A stretch of 10,740 nucleotides of DNA from Dehalococcoides mccartyi (GCA_945888895.1 CAMDAY010000057.1:1-10740), one strand, 5' to 3'; numbered from the stretch's first letter, positions 1 to 7,708 are shown. Notes: generated by a model not told the origin, from the sequence alone. Translations and numbers: made by a program.

Positions 1-667
1 GGTGGAAGCCCCACCACTCGTCCGGGTTCGCCAGCGCGACCCAGAGCGTGGAGCGCATCGCGACCATCGTGCCGAACAGCGACACATCGATACGCTGACC
101 GCCGCGCGTGTCCCGCGCGTAGAGCGCGGCACAGATCGCCTGCACGGCGTAGATGCCGGTGAACATCTGCGCCACGTCCACCGACATGCGCACGGGCGCC
201 TCGCCGATCACGCCGAGCGAGGTCGTCGCCTCGGACGCCAGCTGCGCCGACAACTCGCCGTACGGCGGGCGGTTGGCCATCGGGCCGTTCTCGCCGAACT
301 CGGAGATGCCGAGGTAGACGAGGTTCGGATTGGCCTGCCGCAGGGCCTCCGGCTGGAGGTCGGGGTGCGTCGCCCAGCCGGCGTCCGCGATCACCACGTC
401 CGCCGTCGCGATGATGCGCTTCGCCGCCGCCACGCCGTCCGCGCCGTTGACGTCCAGCACCACGCTCCGCTTGTTGCGGTTCGTGCCGAGGAACGACGCA
501 CCGAGGTCGCCCTTCGCCTGGGAGCCCCACCCGCGGGCGCGGTCGCCCCCGGGCTTCTCGATCTTGATCACGTCGGCGCCGGCGTCACCCAGCTCCATCG
601 CCGCGTACGGGCCGGCGACGCCCTCCGACAGCTCGACCACGCGGTATCCGTCCAACGGTCCCGGCAT
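1..667 (-). CDS. CaiB/BaiF (class III) CoA-transferase, second of a pair, 3' end outside the window
   Basis: The N-terminal 222 residues are visible. Enzymes of this family move a CoA group from one acyl-CoA to a free carboxylic acid in the cytoplasm. The family opening MPGPLDGYRVVELSEGVAGP, the segment GADVIKIEKPGGD (about residues 29-42) and the region SVDVAQMFTGIYAVQAI followed by GGQRIDVSL (162-197) are clear. D164 sits where the family's catalytic aspartate lies (Asp169 in formyl-CoA transferase). Its ATG overlaps the TAA of the upstream CoA-transferase by one base (TAATG at 669-665), so translation is probably coupled. Two different CaiB-type genes in tandem recall heteromeric enzymes such as succinyl-CoA:malate or succinyl-CoA:benzylsuccinate CoA-transferase, so this may be one subunit of such a complex. 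The family call is firm. The substrate is unknown, and family members are notoriously hard to assign. Confidence 0.93.
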   Translation of the reverse strand, partial: MPGPLDGYRVVELSEGVAGPYAAMELGDAGADVIKIEKPGGDRARGWGSQAKGDLGASFLGTNRNKRSVVLDVNGADGVAAAKRIIATADVVIADAGWATHPDLQPEALRQANPNLVYLGISEFGENGPMANRPPYGELSAQLASEATTSLGVIGEAPVRMSVDVAQMFTGIYAVQAICAALYARDTRGGQRIDVSLFGTMVAMRSTLWVALANPDEWWGFH

Positions 668-1857
668 TACTGCTTCCCTCCAGCCGCTGCGGGCGTCCCG
701 GCCTTCGCGAGGTCGGCGCGGACGTCTCGCATGATCTCCTCGGCCTGCTCGCCCAGCTCCGGCGTGCGGAACCAGCGGGCGGGCGTCTCGGAGAAGTGCC
801 ACACCGGCCCGCCGGTGCGCACGGTGCCCCACGACTTCGTCTCGATGTCGAGGAGGTACTGGTTGTCCAGCACCTGCTGGTGGTTCCGGATCTCGTCCCA
901 GCGCATCGGGCGGCCGTGCGGCACGTCCTGCTTCTTCAGCTCCAGCATCCAGTAGTCCAGCGGCATCGCCGCGAACAACGGCTCGAGGATCGCGGACAGC
1001 TCGCTGCGATGCTCGACGCGGTCGGAGTTCGTGGCGAAGCGCGCGTCGTCCGCCAGCTCGGGTTTGCCGATCGCGGTGCACAGGCCGCGCCACTCCGCCT
1101 CGCTCGTCGCCTCAACGCCGAGGTAGCGCTGGTCGTGGCACATGAACGCCTGGCTCGGCGCGACGGACTGCGCCTTGCTGCCGAGCGGCTTCGGCGCCTG
1201 TCCCGACGCGAGGTACTCCGTCATGCGGCCGGTCTGCAGCGAGGAGATCGCGCGCAGCATCGACACGTCGATGCGCTGCCCCTTGCCGGTCTTCTTGCGC
1301 GCGAGCAGGCCCATCAGGATCGCCTGGCACGCGTAGTTGCCGGTGGTGGCGTCCATCTGCGTGAAGTGGCGGTAGATCTCGCCTTCCTCAGAGCCCTCGA
1401 CGCCGTTCGCGGAGCCGAAGCCGGTGAAGTGCTGGATCTGCCCGTCCGCGCCGGGCAGCGAGCTCATCGGGCCGTTCTGGCCCCAGCCGGTGACCGCGAC
1501 GTAGACGATGCCCGGGTTGATCTTCGACACCGACTCGTAGTCGACGCCGAGGCGCGCCGCGACGTCCGGGCGCATGTTCATCAGGAACACGTCGGAGGTC
1601 TTGAGCACCTCGTACGCGTCGGCGCGGTCGTCCTGCGACTTGAGGTCGAACTGGATGCCACGCTTGTTCATGTTCCACGTGATGTAGCCGATGGAGGTGC
1701 CGTTGATGCTGGGCGGCACGCCGCCGCGGACGGCCTCCTTCGCCTCGACGTGGACGACGTCGGCGCCCATCGCGCCGAGCTGCATGGCACACCACGGCCC
1801 GACCATCGCGATGGTCAGATCGAAGACTCGGATACCGGACAGGGGACCTTCAGGCAC
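667..1857 (-). CDS. CaiB/BaiF (class III) CoA-transferase, first of a pair
   Basis: A 396-residue protein, normal length for the family, that transfers CoA between an acyl-CoA donor and a carboxylate. Visible family features are PLSGIRVFDLTIAMVGPWCA at the N-terminus, GADVVHVEAK, NPGIVYVAVTGWGQNGP, and QMDATTGNYACQA followed by GKGQRIDVSM; D169 is the expected catalytic aspartate. I chose the GTG at 1857-1855 because GGAGG (1867-1863) lies 5 nt upstream, and because MPEGPLSGIRVF aligns with the start of the downstream partner. A TTG 15 codons earlier (1902) is possible but would add a non-family MARSPGVAALSLEA extension. The stop codon overlaps the start of the next CoA-transferase by one base. 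The gene is divergent from the GlcG-type gene. It is clearly different from its partner, which argues for two subunits or two substrates rather than a recent duplication. The substrate is not determinable. Confidence 0.94.
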   Translation of the reverse strand: MPEGPLSGIRVFDLTIAMVGPWCAMQLGAMGADVVHVEAKEAVRGGVPPSINGTSIGYITWNMNKRGIQFDLKSQDDRADAYEVLKTSDVFLMNMRPDVAARLGVDYESVSKINPGIVYVAVTGWGQNGPMSSLPGADGQIQHFTGFGSANGVEGSEEGEIYRHFTQMDATTGNYACQAILMGLLARKKTGKGQRIDVSMLRAISSLQTGRMTEYLASGQAPKPLGSKAQSVAPSQAFMCHDQRYLGVEATSEAEWRGLCTAIGKPELADDARFATNSDRVEHRSELSAILEPLFAAMPLDYWMLELKKQDVPHGRPMRWDEIRNHQQVLDNQYLLDIETKSWGTVRTGGPVWHFSETPARWFRTPELGEQAEEIMRDVRADLAKAGTPAAAGGKQ

Positions 1858-2071
1858 GGGGGCCTCCAGAGACAGCGCCGCCACGCCGGGTGACCGCGCC
1901 AAACGAGGATTGCGGGCGGACGATAACGCAGCCCGATCCCCTTTACCAGCACGTGAAGGTTGTCACGACTTAGCCGCCCCCTCGGGAGCGGGGACTGGCG
2001 AGCGATCGTCCGTGCGGACATACTCGCGCTGGGCCGGGCATCGGCTCGCCTCGATGGAAGGACATAACGCA
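1858..2071. promoter_or_regulatory. Divergent intergenic region between the CoA-transferase pair and the GlcG-type gene
   Basis: These 214 bases separate two divergent start codons, so promoters for both directions are expected here. On the plus strand a weak pair is TGGCGA, 17 nt, CATACT, ending about 45 nt before the ATG at 2072; TTGTCA near 1960 is another possible -35 without a good -10 partner. On the minus strand GTGACA followed by TAAAGG is spaced only 15 nt apart. A CACGTG palindrome lies near 1950, and a short GC hairpin (CCCCCTC...GAGCGGGG) near 1976-1992. None of these is strong, so I assign the region but not exact promoters. No coding potential is seen in it. Confidence 0.35.
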
Positions 2072-2488
2072 ATGAAGACCGCAGAAGCGCAGAACATCCT
2101 GGACGCGTGCCGGGACGAAGCCAACAAGATGGGCAAGGCTGTGACGATCATCGTCGTGGACGCCTCGGGCGCACCGGTCGTGCTGGAGCGCCTGGACGGC
2201 ACCGCTCCGATGACCACGATGGTCGCCGAGGGCAAAGCCGCGGGTGCCGCGTTCACGGGGCGTGACTCCGCGTTGCTGAAGGCCATGGCCGAAAACAACC
2301 CGGCGATTGCCGCGGCAGTGGCGACACGCCTCGGGGGCAAGTTCATGCCCGTGCAGGGTGCCGTCGTGCTGAAGAAGGGTGGCGTGGTCGTCGGGGCGGT
2401 CGGCGTCTCCGGTGCCACGTCCGAGGAAGACGAGCAGATCGCTCGCGTCGGCGCGAACGTTGTCGGCGGCGGGGAGAACGTCTCTTAG
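2072..2488 (+). CDS. GlcG/HbpS family (DUF336) protein
   Basis: A 138-residue cytoplasmic protein spanning the whole single-domain family. It runs from the amphipathic N-terminal helix (AEAQNILDACRDEANKMGKAV), through the strand VTIIVVDASGAPVVLERLDG, to the family signature MVAEGKAAGAAFTGRD and the C-terminal VVVGAVGVSGATSEEDEQIARVGA. Members include GlcG of glycolate operons and the haem-binding HbpS. They are often found with 2-hydroxyacid or organic-acid metabolism and bind haem or corrinoids in some cases; the role here is unknown. The ATG at 2072 has GGAAGGA 9 nt upstream; the in-frame ATG at 2054 lies upstream of that site and is rejected. There is no signal peptide, unlike secreted HbpS. 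The gene stands alone on its strand, divergent from the CoA-transferases and convergent with the dehydrogenase operon. Confidence 0.9.
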   Translation: MKTAEAQNILDACRDEANKMGKAVTIIVVDASGAPVVLERLDGTAPMTTMVAEGKAAGAAFTGRDSALLKAMAENNPAIAAAVATRLGGKFMPVQGAVVLKKGGVVVGAVGVSGATSEEDEQIARVGANVVGGGENVS

Positions 2489-2490
2489 GC

Positions 2491-2504
2491 CTCGATCGAT
2501 CGAG
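2491..2504. repeat. Perfect 14-bp palindrome just after the GlcG-type stop codon
   Basis: CTCGATCGATCGAG is its own reverse complement and begins two bases after the stop codon of the GlcG-type gene. As RNA it could fold into a 5-bp stem with a TCGA loop. It sits ten bases before the larger terminator-like hairpin, so it may be a minor part of the shared 3' end. A protein-binding role is equally possible; there is no evidence for either. Confidence 0.5.
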
Positions 2505-2513
2505 TGCAGAAGC

Positions 2514-2540
2514 GAAGGGGTGCCCACGGGGCGCCCCTTC
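2514..2540. terminator. Hairpin shared by two convergent transcription units
   Basis: GAAGGGGTGCCC pairs with GGGCGCCCCTTC around an ACG loop, giving a 12-bp stem with one T-G wobble. On the plus strand it is followed by TTCGTGTCT, an imperfect U tract; on the minus strand by GCTTCTG. It lies between the stop of the GlcG-type gene (2488) and the stop of the minus-strand dehydrogenase (2561), the expected place for a bidirectional terminator. The stem is strong and the U tracts are weak, as is common in high-GC genomes. Confidence 0.7.
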
Positions 2541-2560
2541 TTCGTGTCTGGCCCTCCGGG

Positions 2561-3517
2561 CTATGCGACGGGAGGCGGCGCGATCACCCGGATCGGCGCT
2601 CCCGCGATGTACGCCGCGATGTTCTCGACGGCGTGGCGGTAGAAGATGCCGTAGCTCTGCTTCGTGACGAAGCCGAGGTGCGGCGCGAGCACCACGTTGT
2701 CCAGGGCGAGGAACGGGTGGTCGTGCGGGATCGGCTCGACGTCGAACACGTCGAGGCCCGCGCCGGCGATGCGGCGTTCCTTGAGCGCGGCGAGCAGCGC
2801 GGCTTCCTCGATGATCGGGCCGCGCGAGGTGTTCACGATGTACGCGGTCGGCTTCATCAGGCCGAGCTCGCGCGCGCCGATCAGGCCGCGGGAGGCGTCG
2901 CTCAACGAGACGTGCACGGAGATGAAGTCGGACCGCTCGAAGAGCTCGTCCTTCGTCACCAGCGTTGCGCCCTTCTCCTCGGCACGCTCGGGCGTCAGGC
3001 TCCGGCTCCACGCGATCACGTTCATGCCGAATGCCTTGCCATACGCGGCGACCTGCCCGCCGAGGTTGCCGAGGCCAACCACGCCGAGCGTGCTCCGCTC
3101 CAGGCCGACGCCCATCGTGGTCTGCCAGCGACCCTCGCGCATTGCGCGATCCTCCTGCACCACGTTGCGCGCGAGCGCGAGCAGCAGCGCCCACGTCTGC
3201 TCGGCAGTCGCGGTGTTCGTCCCGCCGAGCGTGCAGAGCGTGATGCCGAGGTCGCGCGCGGCAGCGCCGTCGATCGCCGGCCCGCCACCGTTCATCAGGA
3301 GCTTGAGGTTCGGTAGCTGCTCAAGGAGCGAGCGCCGGAACTGGACGCGCTGGCGCACGCCGACCACCACGTCGAAGTCGCGCAGGCGTTCGACCAGCGT
3401 GTCCTCGTCCTCGACGTGGTCGTGGAATGCGACGACCTCGGTGCCGGCGGGCAGCGAGGCCCAGTCCGCCGCGGTGCGCGCGACGTCCTGGTAGTCATTG
3501 ATCAGTGCGATGCGCAT
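2561..3517 (-). CDS. D-isomer-specific 2-hydroxyacid dehydrogenase (NAD(P)-dependent)
   Basis: A 318-residue cytoplasmic enzyme that interconverts a 2-keto acid and its D-2-hydroxy acid. The Rossmann motif GLGNLG is at 148-153. The family's catalytic triad is present: R232 in VNTSRGP, E261 in DVFDVEP and H280 in LAPHLGF. After the second Rossmann strand the sequence is NVIAWSRS (166-173), with no acidic residue where NAD-specific members usually carry one; this hints at NADP(H) use and a reductase role (inference). The ATG at 3517 has AAGGGA 7 nt upstream. A codon 7 triplets earlier lacks such a site. It is the last gene of a minus-strand run, 28 nt after the EntS-like transporter, and ends before the shared hairpin. 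Glyoxylate, hydroxypyruvate or a branched keto acid are plausible substrates, but none is shown by the sequence. Confidence 0.93.
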   Translation of the reverse strand: MRIALINDYQDVARTAADWASLPAGTEVVAFHDHVEDEDTLVERLRDFDVVVGVRQRVQFRRSLLEQLPNLKLLMNGGGPAIDGAAARDLGITLCTLGGTNTATAEQTWALLLALARNVVQEDRAMREGRWQTTMGVGLERSTLGVVGLGNLGGQVAAYGKAFGMNVIAWSRSLTPERAEEKGATLVTKDELFERSDFISVHVSLSDASRGLIGARELGLMKPTAYIVNTSRGPIIEEAALLAALKERRIAGAGLDVFDVEPIPHDHPFLALDNVVLAPHLGFVTKQSYGIFYRHAVENIAAYIAGAPIRVIAPPPVA

Positions 3518-3545
3518 CGTCGTGTCCCTTCGGTGCAATCGAACG

Positions 3546-4901
3546 CTACGAGGTGCGCGACGGCTGGCGCGTGAGGTCGCTCAGGCGCAGGTGCCGCATC
3601 CTCGAGGAGAACAGCAGGATCGCGAGGCCGCACGCGAACGCTGTCGCCGTGAGCGCCATGCCGACCGCGGGCGCGCCGTAATAGTCCGCGGCCGTGCCTG
3701 CGATGAGCCCGCCGATCGGCATCACGACGAACGACAACTGCAGGACGCCCGCCATGCTGCCGCGGAGGTGGTCCGGTGCGACGAGCTGGAGCACGGTCGT
3801 GTTCGTCGTCGTGTACAGCGACTCCGCCGTCCCCGCGATGACGAGGAACGGCATTGCCAGCCACAGACTCTGCGTCATCGCCGCGGCGACGCAGAAGGCG
3901 AACTCGCAGCCCGCCATCACGAGGAGTGCGACGAGCTGCAGCATTCCTCGACGGTCGACGCGCGTGAGTGCGGCCGTTAGGCCGCCGCCGATCAACCCGC
4001 CGAACCCGATCGAGCCGACGAGGATGCCGAGGCCCGCGGCGTCCGAGTGGAAGATGCGCGCGGCGAAGATCGGCAGCAGCGCCATGTGCAGCGGGATCAT
4101 CAGCGTCGGCGAGATCAGGCTCATCAGCAGCGTAATGCGGGCCTGCGGGTCGCTGAGCGCGAACCCGTAGCCCTCGCGCATGCCTTTGAGTACGGACTGC
4201 GGGGGACGCGGCTCGGACTGCTTCGCATTGCGGATCATCAGAACCGACGTCATGACGAGCATGTACGCGACGCCCTGGATCACGAAATTGTTCGCCGGGC
4301 CGAAGAGCACGATTAGCCCGCCGCCGATCGCCGGCCCCACGGACCGTGCGAGGCTGAACGCCGCCCACGAGAGCGCCACTGCGTTCGGCGCGACACGCCT
4401 CGGCACCAGGTCGAAGACGAAGGTCTGGCGCGCCGGCATGTTGAACGTCTGCGCGCAGGACACCAGGAGCGTGAACGCGAACATGTGCCAGATGCGCAGC
4501 TGGCCCGTCATGATCAGCGCCGCAATGATGAAGGTCAGCAGCGCCATGATCATCTGGCTCCAGATGATGATCTTCTGGCGCGAGACGCGGTCGGTCGCCA
4601 CGCCCGCGAGCGGCGCGACGAAGAGGATCGGGACGGCGCGCATCAGGTTCACGGAGCCCAGCGTCGCGCCTGACCCCGTCAGGTCGTACACCAGCCAGCC
4701 CACGACCGTCTGCTGGATCCACTGCGCCGCCGAGGTGAACAGGTCGCCGGTCCACTGCAGGCGGTAGTTGCGGTAGCGGAACGCGTAGAACGTGCTGATC
4801 GGGTCGCTCCGGCGTTCGAGTTCGTCCGGGAATGCGGTCAGTTCGCGTCGCAGAGCGTCTTCGGTCGGGGCGGTGGCAGCGTCCCTGCGCGCGTGTGTCA
4901 T
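3546..4901 (-). CDS. MFS transporter, EntS-like (MFS_3) family
   Basis: A 451-residue integral membrane protein. After a 40-residue charged cytoplasmic N-terminus come FRYRNYRLQWTGDLFTSAAQ, a run of hydrophobic helices, the MFS loop 2-3 motif GVATDRVSRQK (100-110) and the MFS_3 signature NMPARQTFVFDLVP (154-167). The family covers proton-driven exporters such as EntS (enterobactin) and multidrug or macrolide pumps, so export of a small molecule is likely; the substrate is unknown. The ATG at 4901 overlaps the TGA of the upstream MFS gene by 4 nt (ATGA), and GGAG lies 7 nt before it, so translation is probably coupled. It precedes the 2-hydroxyacid dehydrogenase by 28 nt. The open frame runs much further upstream, but that stretch is out-of-frame sequence under the preceding gene. 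It is paralogous to the gene at 6347-7708. Confidence 0.93.
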   Translation of the reverse strand: MTHARRDAATAPTEDALRRELTAFPDELERRSDPISTFYAFRYRNYRLQWTGDLFTSAAQWIQQTVVGWLVYDLTGSGATLGSVNLMRAVPILFVAPLAGVATDRVSRQKIIIWSQMIMALLTFIIAALIMTGQLRIWHMFAFTLLVSCAQTFNMPARQTFVFDLVPRRVAPNAVALSWAAFSLARSVGPAIGGGLIVLFGPANNFVIQGVAYMLVMTSVLMIRNAKQSEPRPPQSVLKGMREGYGFALSDPQARITLLMSLISPTLMIPLHMALLPIFAARIFHSDAAGLGILVGSIGFGGLIGGGLTAALTRVDRRGMLQLVALLVMAGCEFAFCVAAAMTQSLWLAMPFLVIAGTAESLYTTTNTTVLQLVAPDHLRGSMAGVLQLSFVVMPIGGLIAGTAADYYGAPAVGMALTATAFACGLAILLFSSRMRHLRLSDLTRQPSRTS

Positions 4902-6244
4902 CGTGCGGCTCCTACGGCGGTCGGGTCGATCGACTTCGAGGGCGACGTGGGCGTCGGATCCTCGACATCGGCGGCGCCCGTCCACTGCGGGGGGCGGGCG
5001 ATGAGTACGGCGACGCCGGCGATCGCGAACGACGCCAGCGAGACGTACCAGACGTGTGCGGGCTGGATGCCGGAGTCGAGCAGGTACCCGAAGATCGGCG
5101 GGCCGAGGCCTGACGAGGCGATCGAGGCGGGGAGCACGATCCCGCGGATCGCGCCGAGGTTCCCACGGCCGAAGTAGTTCGGCCAGACGATGTTGTTGAG
5201 CGTGATGTAACCGCCTGCCGCCGCGCCCCAGATTACGTTGTGCAGGACGACCGTCATCGCCTGCCCCTCCGACACGATCATCGGGACGATCGAGGCGGCG
5301 AGCCCGAACAGCCCGATCGCGCCGAGGTAGCGCACCGGCACGCGATCCGCGATCATCCCGAACGCCAGCGCGGAGAACACGACCGTCAGCGGGTCGAGCG
5401 CGGTGCCGAAGGCGACCGCCTCGGACGTTGCGCCGAGGCTCTTGAAGTAGTCGACGCGGTGCACCAGCGTCCCTGTCAGCACCGCCCCGGCGAGGATCAG
5501 CGCACTGAGTAGTTGCCACATCGCGGCGGTGCGCATCGCCTCGCGGACGGTCCAGTTGCGGGCGGTGGAGAGGTGCGCGTGGCGGCCCAGTGCGTGCTGC
5601 GCGGCGCTCGCGGGCGCCTCCTTCGCACCGTCCGGGTGCAGCCCGAGATCCTCGGGCGAGCGCCGCACGAGGATGCCGCTGACGGGGATCACGACGGCCG
5701 CGACGACGATGCCGAAGATGATGGACGTGCCCCGCCAGCCGGTGGTGGTGAGCAGCCACTCCGTGATCGGGATGGCGAACATCGTGCCGCCGGCCATGCC
5801 GATGGTCGCGATCGACAGCGCACGCCCACGGTTCACGACGAACCACTTCGCGAGCGGCACCTGCGTCAGCAGCTGCCCCGCCGGCCCACCGAGCCCGGCA
5901 AGTCCGGAGACCGCGAAGACGAGGTAGACGAGCCAGATGTTGTGCACGAAGGCCAGCAGGATCAGCATCGTGCCGACCAGCGCCCCGCTCACGACGCCCA
6001 TCCAGCGTGCGCCGTGCCGGTCGAGCAGCACGCCCATGTACGGCCCGATGATGCCGCCCGCGAACAGGCGGAGCGTGAACGACCACGACAGTTCGCTGGT
6101 CGGCACGCCGAGTTCCTGAGCCATGGGGCCGATCATGAACGAGAACACGACCGGGTTCATCACAGAGGACACGGCGTTGATGGCGAGCGCGGTGCCCACC
6201 ATGACCCAGCCGTAGTAGAAGGGGACGCGACTCACCAGCGACAA
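4898..6244 (-). CDS. MFS transporter, oxalate/monocarboxylate (OxlT/MCT-like) type
   Basis: A 448-residue membrane protein of a different MFS branch from its two neighbours. Typical traits are FYYGWVMVGTAL at the N-terminus, the motif GPYMGVLLDRHGAR (67-80), WFVVNRGRALSIATIGMAGG (134-153) and a central loop with RRSPEDLGLHPDG (194-206). Members import or exchange small carboxylates, for example the oxalate:formate antiporter and monocarboxylate transporters, so organic-acid uptake is the best guess. The reading frame has no ATG near its start. The TTG at 6244 is preceded by GAGG with 5-nt spacing and follows an in-frame TAA with no other usable start between them. A GTG three codons later is the alternative but is too far from the ribosome site. 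Its stop overlaps the start of the EntS-like gene by 4 nt. Confidence 0.9.
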   Translation of the reverse strand: MSLVSRVPFYYGWVMVGTALAINAVSSVMNPVVFSFMIGPMAQELGVPTSELSWSFTLRLFAGGIIGPYMGVLLDRHGARWMGVVSGALVGTMLILLAFVHNIWLVYLVFAVSGLAGLGGPAGQLLTQVPLAKWFVVNRGRALSIATIGMAGGTMFAIPITEWLLTTTGWRGTSIIFGIVVAAVVIPVSGILVRRSPEDLGLHPDGAKEAPASAAQHALGRHAHLSTARNWTVREAMRTAAMWQLLSALILAGAVLTGTLVHRVDYFKSLGATSEAVAFGTALDPLTVVFSALAFGMIADRVPVRYLGAIGLFGLAASIVPMIVSEGQAMTVVLHNVIWGAAAGGYITLNNIVWPNYFGRGNLGAIRGIVLPASIASSGLGPPIFGYLLDSGIQPAHVWYVSLASFAIAGVAVLIARPPQWTGAADVEDPTPTSPSKSIDPTAVGAAR

Positions 6245-6346
6245 GCGATCCTCAATCCCAGCGGGCGCATCAGCGTTCGCGGCGACGTACGACTTCGTTT
6301 CTGGCGGTGTCTGGCCGCGCCGGTCGCGGCTGCGGAGTCCAGCAGT
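6245..6346 (-). other. Intergenic gap with a GC hairpin between two MFS genes
   Basis: The 102 bases between the first EntS-like gene and the carboxylate-type transporter hold a perfect 6-bp stem, GCCGCG with CGCGGC around a 5-nt loop (6314-6330), about 17 nt after the upstream stop codon. It lacks a U tract. It could be a weak terminator or an RNA-stabilising 3' end, which would separate the first transporter from the rest of the operon. No clear promoter is visible downstream of it. Confidence 0.4.
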
Positions 6347-7708
6347 TTACCCCGCCCGTCCCTCCACGCGTGCAGGGACCTCGAGGCCACCTCGACCCGT
6401 CCCGTGACCACCTCGGCCTGTCCCGACGCGCTCGCCCAGCGGCACCTGCAGGCGGATGAGCTTCGGGTGCGTGGCCACGACGGCGGCGATGATCGCGACG
6501 GCAATCAGCGCGAGCCCGCGCATCGCGCCGGGCCCGCCGAAGTGCTCCGCCAGCCACCCGGCCGCCAGCGCGCCGATCGGTACCAGGCCGCGGTCGAGCA
6601 GGTAGATGCTCATCACGCGACCGCGCAGCGCCCTCGGCGTGATCACCTGGAGCAGCGACTGGTTCTGCGTCGTGAACGTTACGCTGACGAGCCCGAGCAA
6701 CACCCCGAGGACGAGGCTGAGCCACAGGATGCTCGACGAGGCGAAGGCGAACAGCGCCGCGCTGAACGCCAGCGCGCCGAGGACCACCGACAGGCCGTAC
6801 CCGGTGTTGCGCCGCATCGATGCCACGACCAGCGCACCGATCAACGCGCCAACGCCGATCGAGGAGAGCAGCCAGCCGCCGAGCTCCGGGCCACCCTTCA
6901 GCACGTTGATCGCGATCAGCGGCATGAGGGCGGTGTAGGACATCGCGAACGTCAGCGGGCCCAGGCCGAGCAGCAGCAGCGCGCGGATGCTCGGTTCCTT
7001 CCCCGCGAAGGCGAGGCCCTCGCCGACGCTCTGGAGGAACGGGAGGCGCTGCATGGGCGCGCCCTGCTCGTCGACCAGCAGGACGCGCGCTGGTATGCAC
7101 AGCTGGAACGTCCACACCGTCGCGAACGCGTACATCGCCGCCTGCACCGCGTAGGAGCCGCCCGTGCCCACCTGCGCGATCACGAGCCCGGCGATCGCCG
7201 GGCCGATCATCCTCGACGCGTTGAGCGCCGCCGAGTTCAGCGCGAGCGCGTTCAGCAGCTTGTGCTCCGGCACCAGATCGCTGATCAGGGTCTGCCGCGC
7301 CGGCTGCTGGAACGCCTGCATCGACCCCGCGAGGAACGCGGTGACGTAGACGTGCCACTCCTGCACGTTCCCCGTGATCACGAGCGAAGCGAGGATCACG
7401 TTGAGCAGCGCGTTGCTGACCTGCGCCACGACCAGCTGCATCTTCCGATTCGACCGGTCGGCGAACGCGCCGGCGAGGATCCCGAACAGCAGGAGTGGAA
7501 GACCCCGGGCAGCGGTCACCGCGCCGAGCTGGAACGGGGAACCGGTGATCTCGTAGATCAGCCACGCGCGGGTGAACTGATCCATCCACTGGCCCATGCT
7601 CGTGCTGACCTGCCCCAGCCAGAGCAGCCGGTAGTCACGCACACGTAACGAGTCGAAGGTGCTGATCGAGGCCACGGGTGCCGGTGTCCAGTCCGCAGTT
7701 ATCGTCAA
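6347..7708 (-). CDS. MFS transporter, EntS-like (MFS_3) family
   Basis: A 453-residue membrane protein. It begins LRVRDYRLLWLGQVSTSMGQW, carries the loop 2-3 motif GAFADRSNRKM (80-90) and the MFS_3 signature QQPARQTLISDLVP (134-147), and ends in a Gly/Arg-rich tail after the last helix. It is paralogous to the gene at 3546-4901: both carry the RNYRL/RDYRL opening, the PARQT motif and the same layout. Export of an unknown small molecule is likely. The start is uncertain. The TTG at 7708 is the first start in frame but has no clear ribosome-binding site, and a GTG at 7675 (residue 12) would leave all helices intact. It lies 72 nt after the stop of the membrane-anchored hypothetical gene and may have its own promoter, though none is convincing. 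Confidence 0.9.
   Translation of the reverse strand: MTITADWTPAPVASISTFDSLRVRDYRLLWLGQVSTSMGQWMDQFTRAWLIYEITGSPFQLGAVTAARGLPLLLFGILAGAFADRSNRKMQLVVAQVSNALLNVILASLVITGNVQEWHVYVTAFLAGSMQAFQQPARQTLISDLVPEHKLLNALALNSAALNASRMIGPAIAGLVIAQVGTGGSYAVQAAMYAFATVWTFQLCIPARVLLVDEQGAPMQRLPFLQSVGEGLAFAGKEPSIRALLLLGLGPLTFAMSYTALMPLIAINVLKGGPELGGWLLSSIGVGALIGALVVASMRRNTGYGLSVVLGALAFSAALFAFASSSILWLSLVLGVLLGLVSVTFTTQNQSLLQVITPRALRGRVMSIYLLDRGLVPIGALAAGWLAEHFGGPGAMRGLALIAVAIIAAVVATHPKLIRLQVPLGERVGTGRGGHGTGRGGLEVPARVEGRAG
6387..6428. repeat. Two 21-nt tandem repeats in the transporter C-terminal tail
   Basis: CCACCTCGACCCGTCCCG at 6387 recurs 21 nt later at 6408 with two mismatches over 18 bases. On the minus strand the two copies encode GTGRGGH and GTGRGGL, so the repeat stays in frame and lengthens a cytoplasmic Gly/Arg tail. 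It looks like a small in-frame duplication in the coding sequence. Confidence 0.7.

Noticed and set aside
2..1893. Plus-strand frames opposite the CoA-transferases (2-955 and 796-1893)
   Set aside because: Arg/His/Val-rich shadow translations opposite two well-conserved genes; no motif and no ribosome site.
1858..1902. TTG start at 1902 for the first CoA-transferase
   Set aside because: The GTG at 1857 has GGAGG at 5 nt and gives the family N-terminus; the extra 15 residues do not match the family.
3546..6086. An 846-codon minus-strand frame as one large protein
   Set aside because: The first 395 codons are out-of-frame sequence under the upstream MFS gene. The real protein starts at 4901 with its own ribosome site and the ATGA overlap.
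5513..7648. A 711-codon open frame on the plus strand
   Set aside because: It lies antisense to two clear MFS genes, and its product is rich in Arg, Ala, His and Asp with no domain. Long antisense frames are common opposite high-GC genes.
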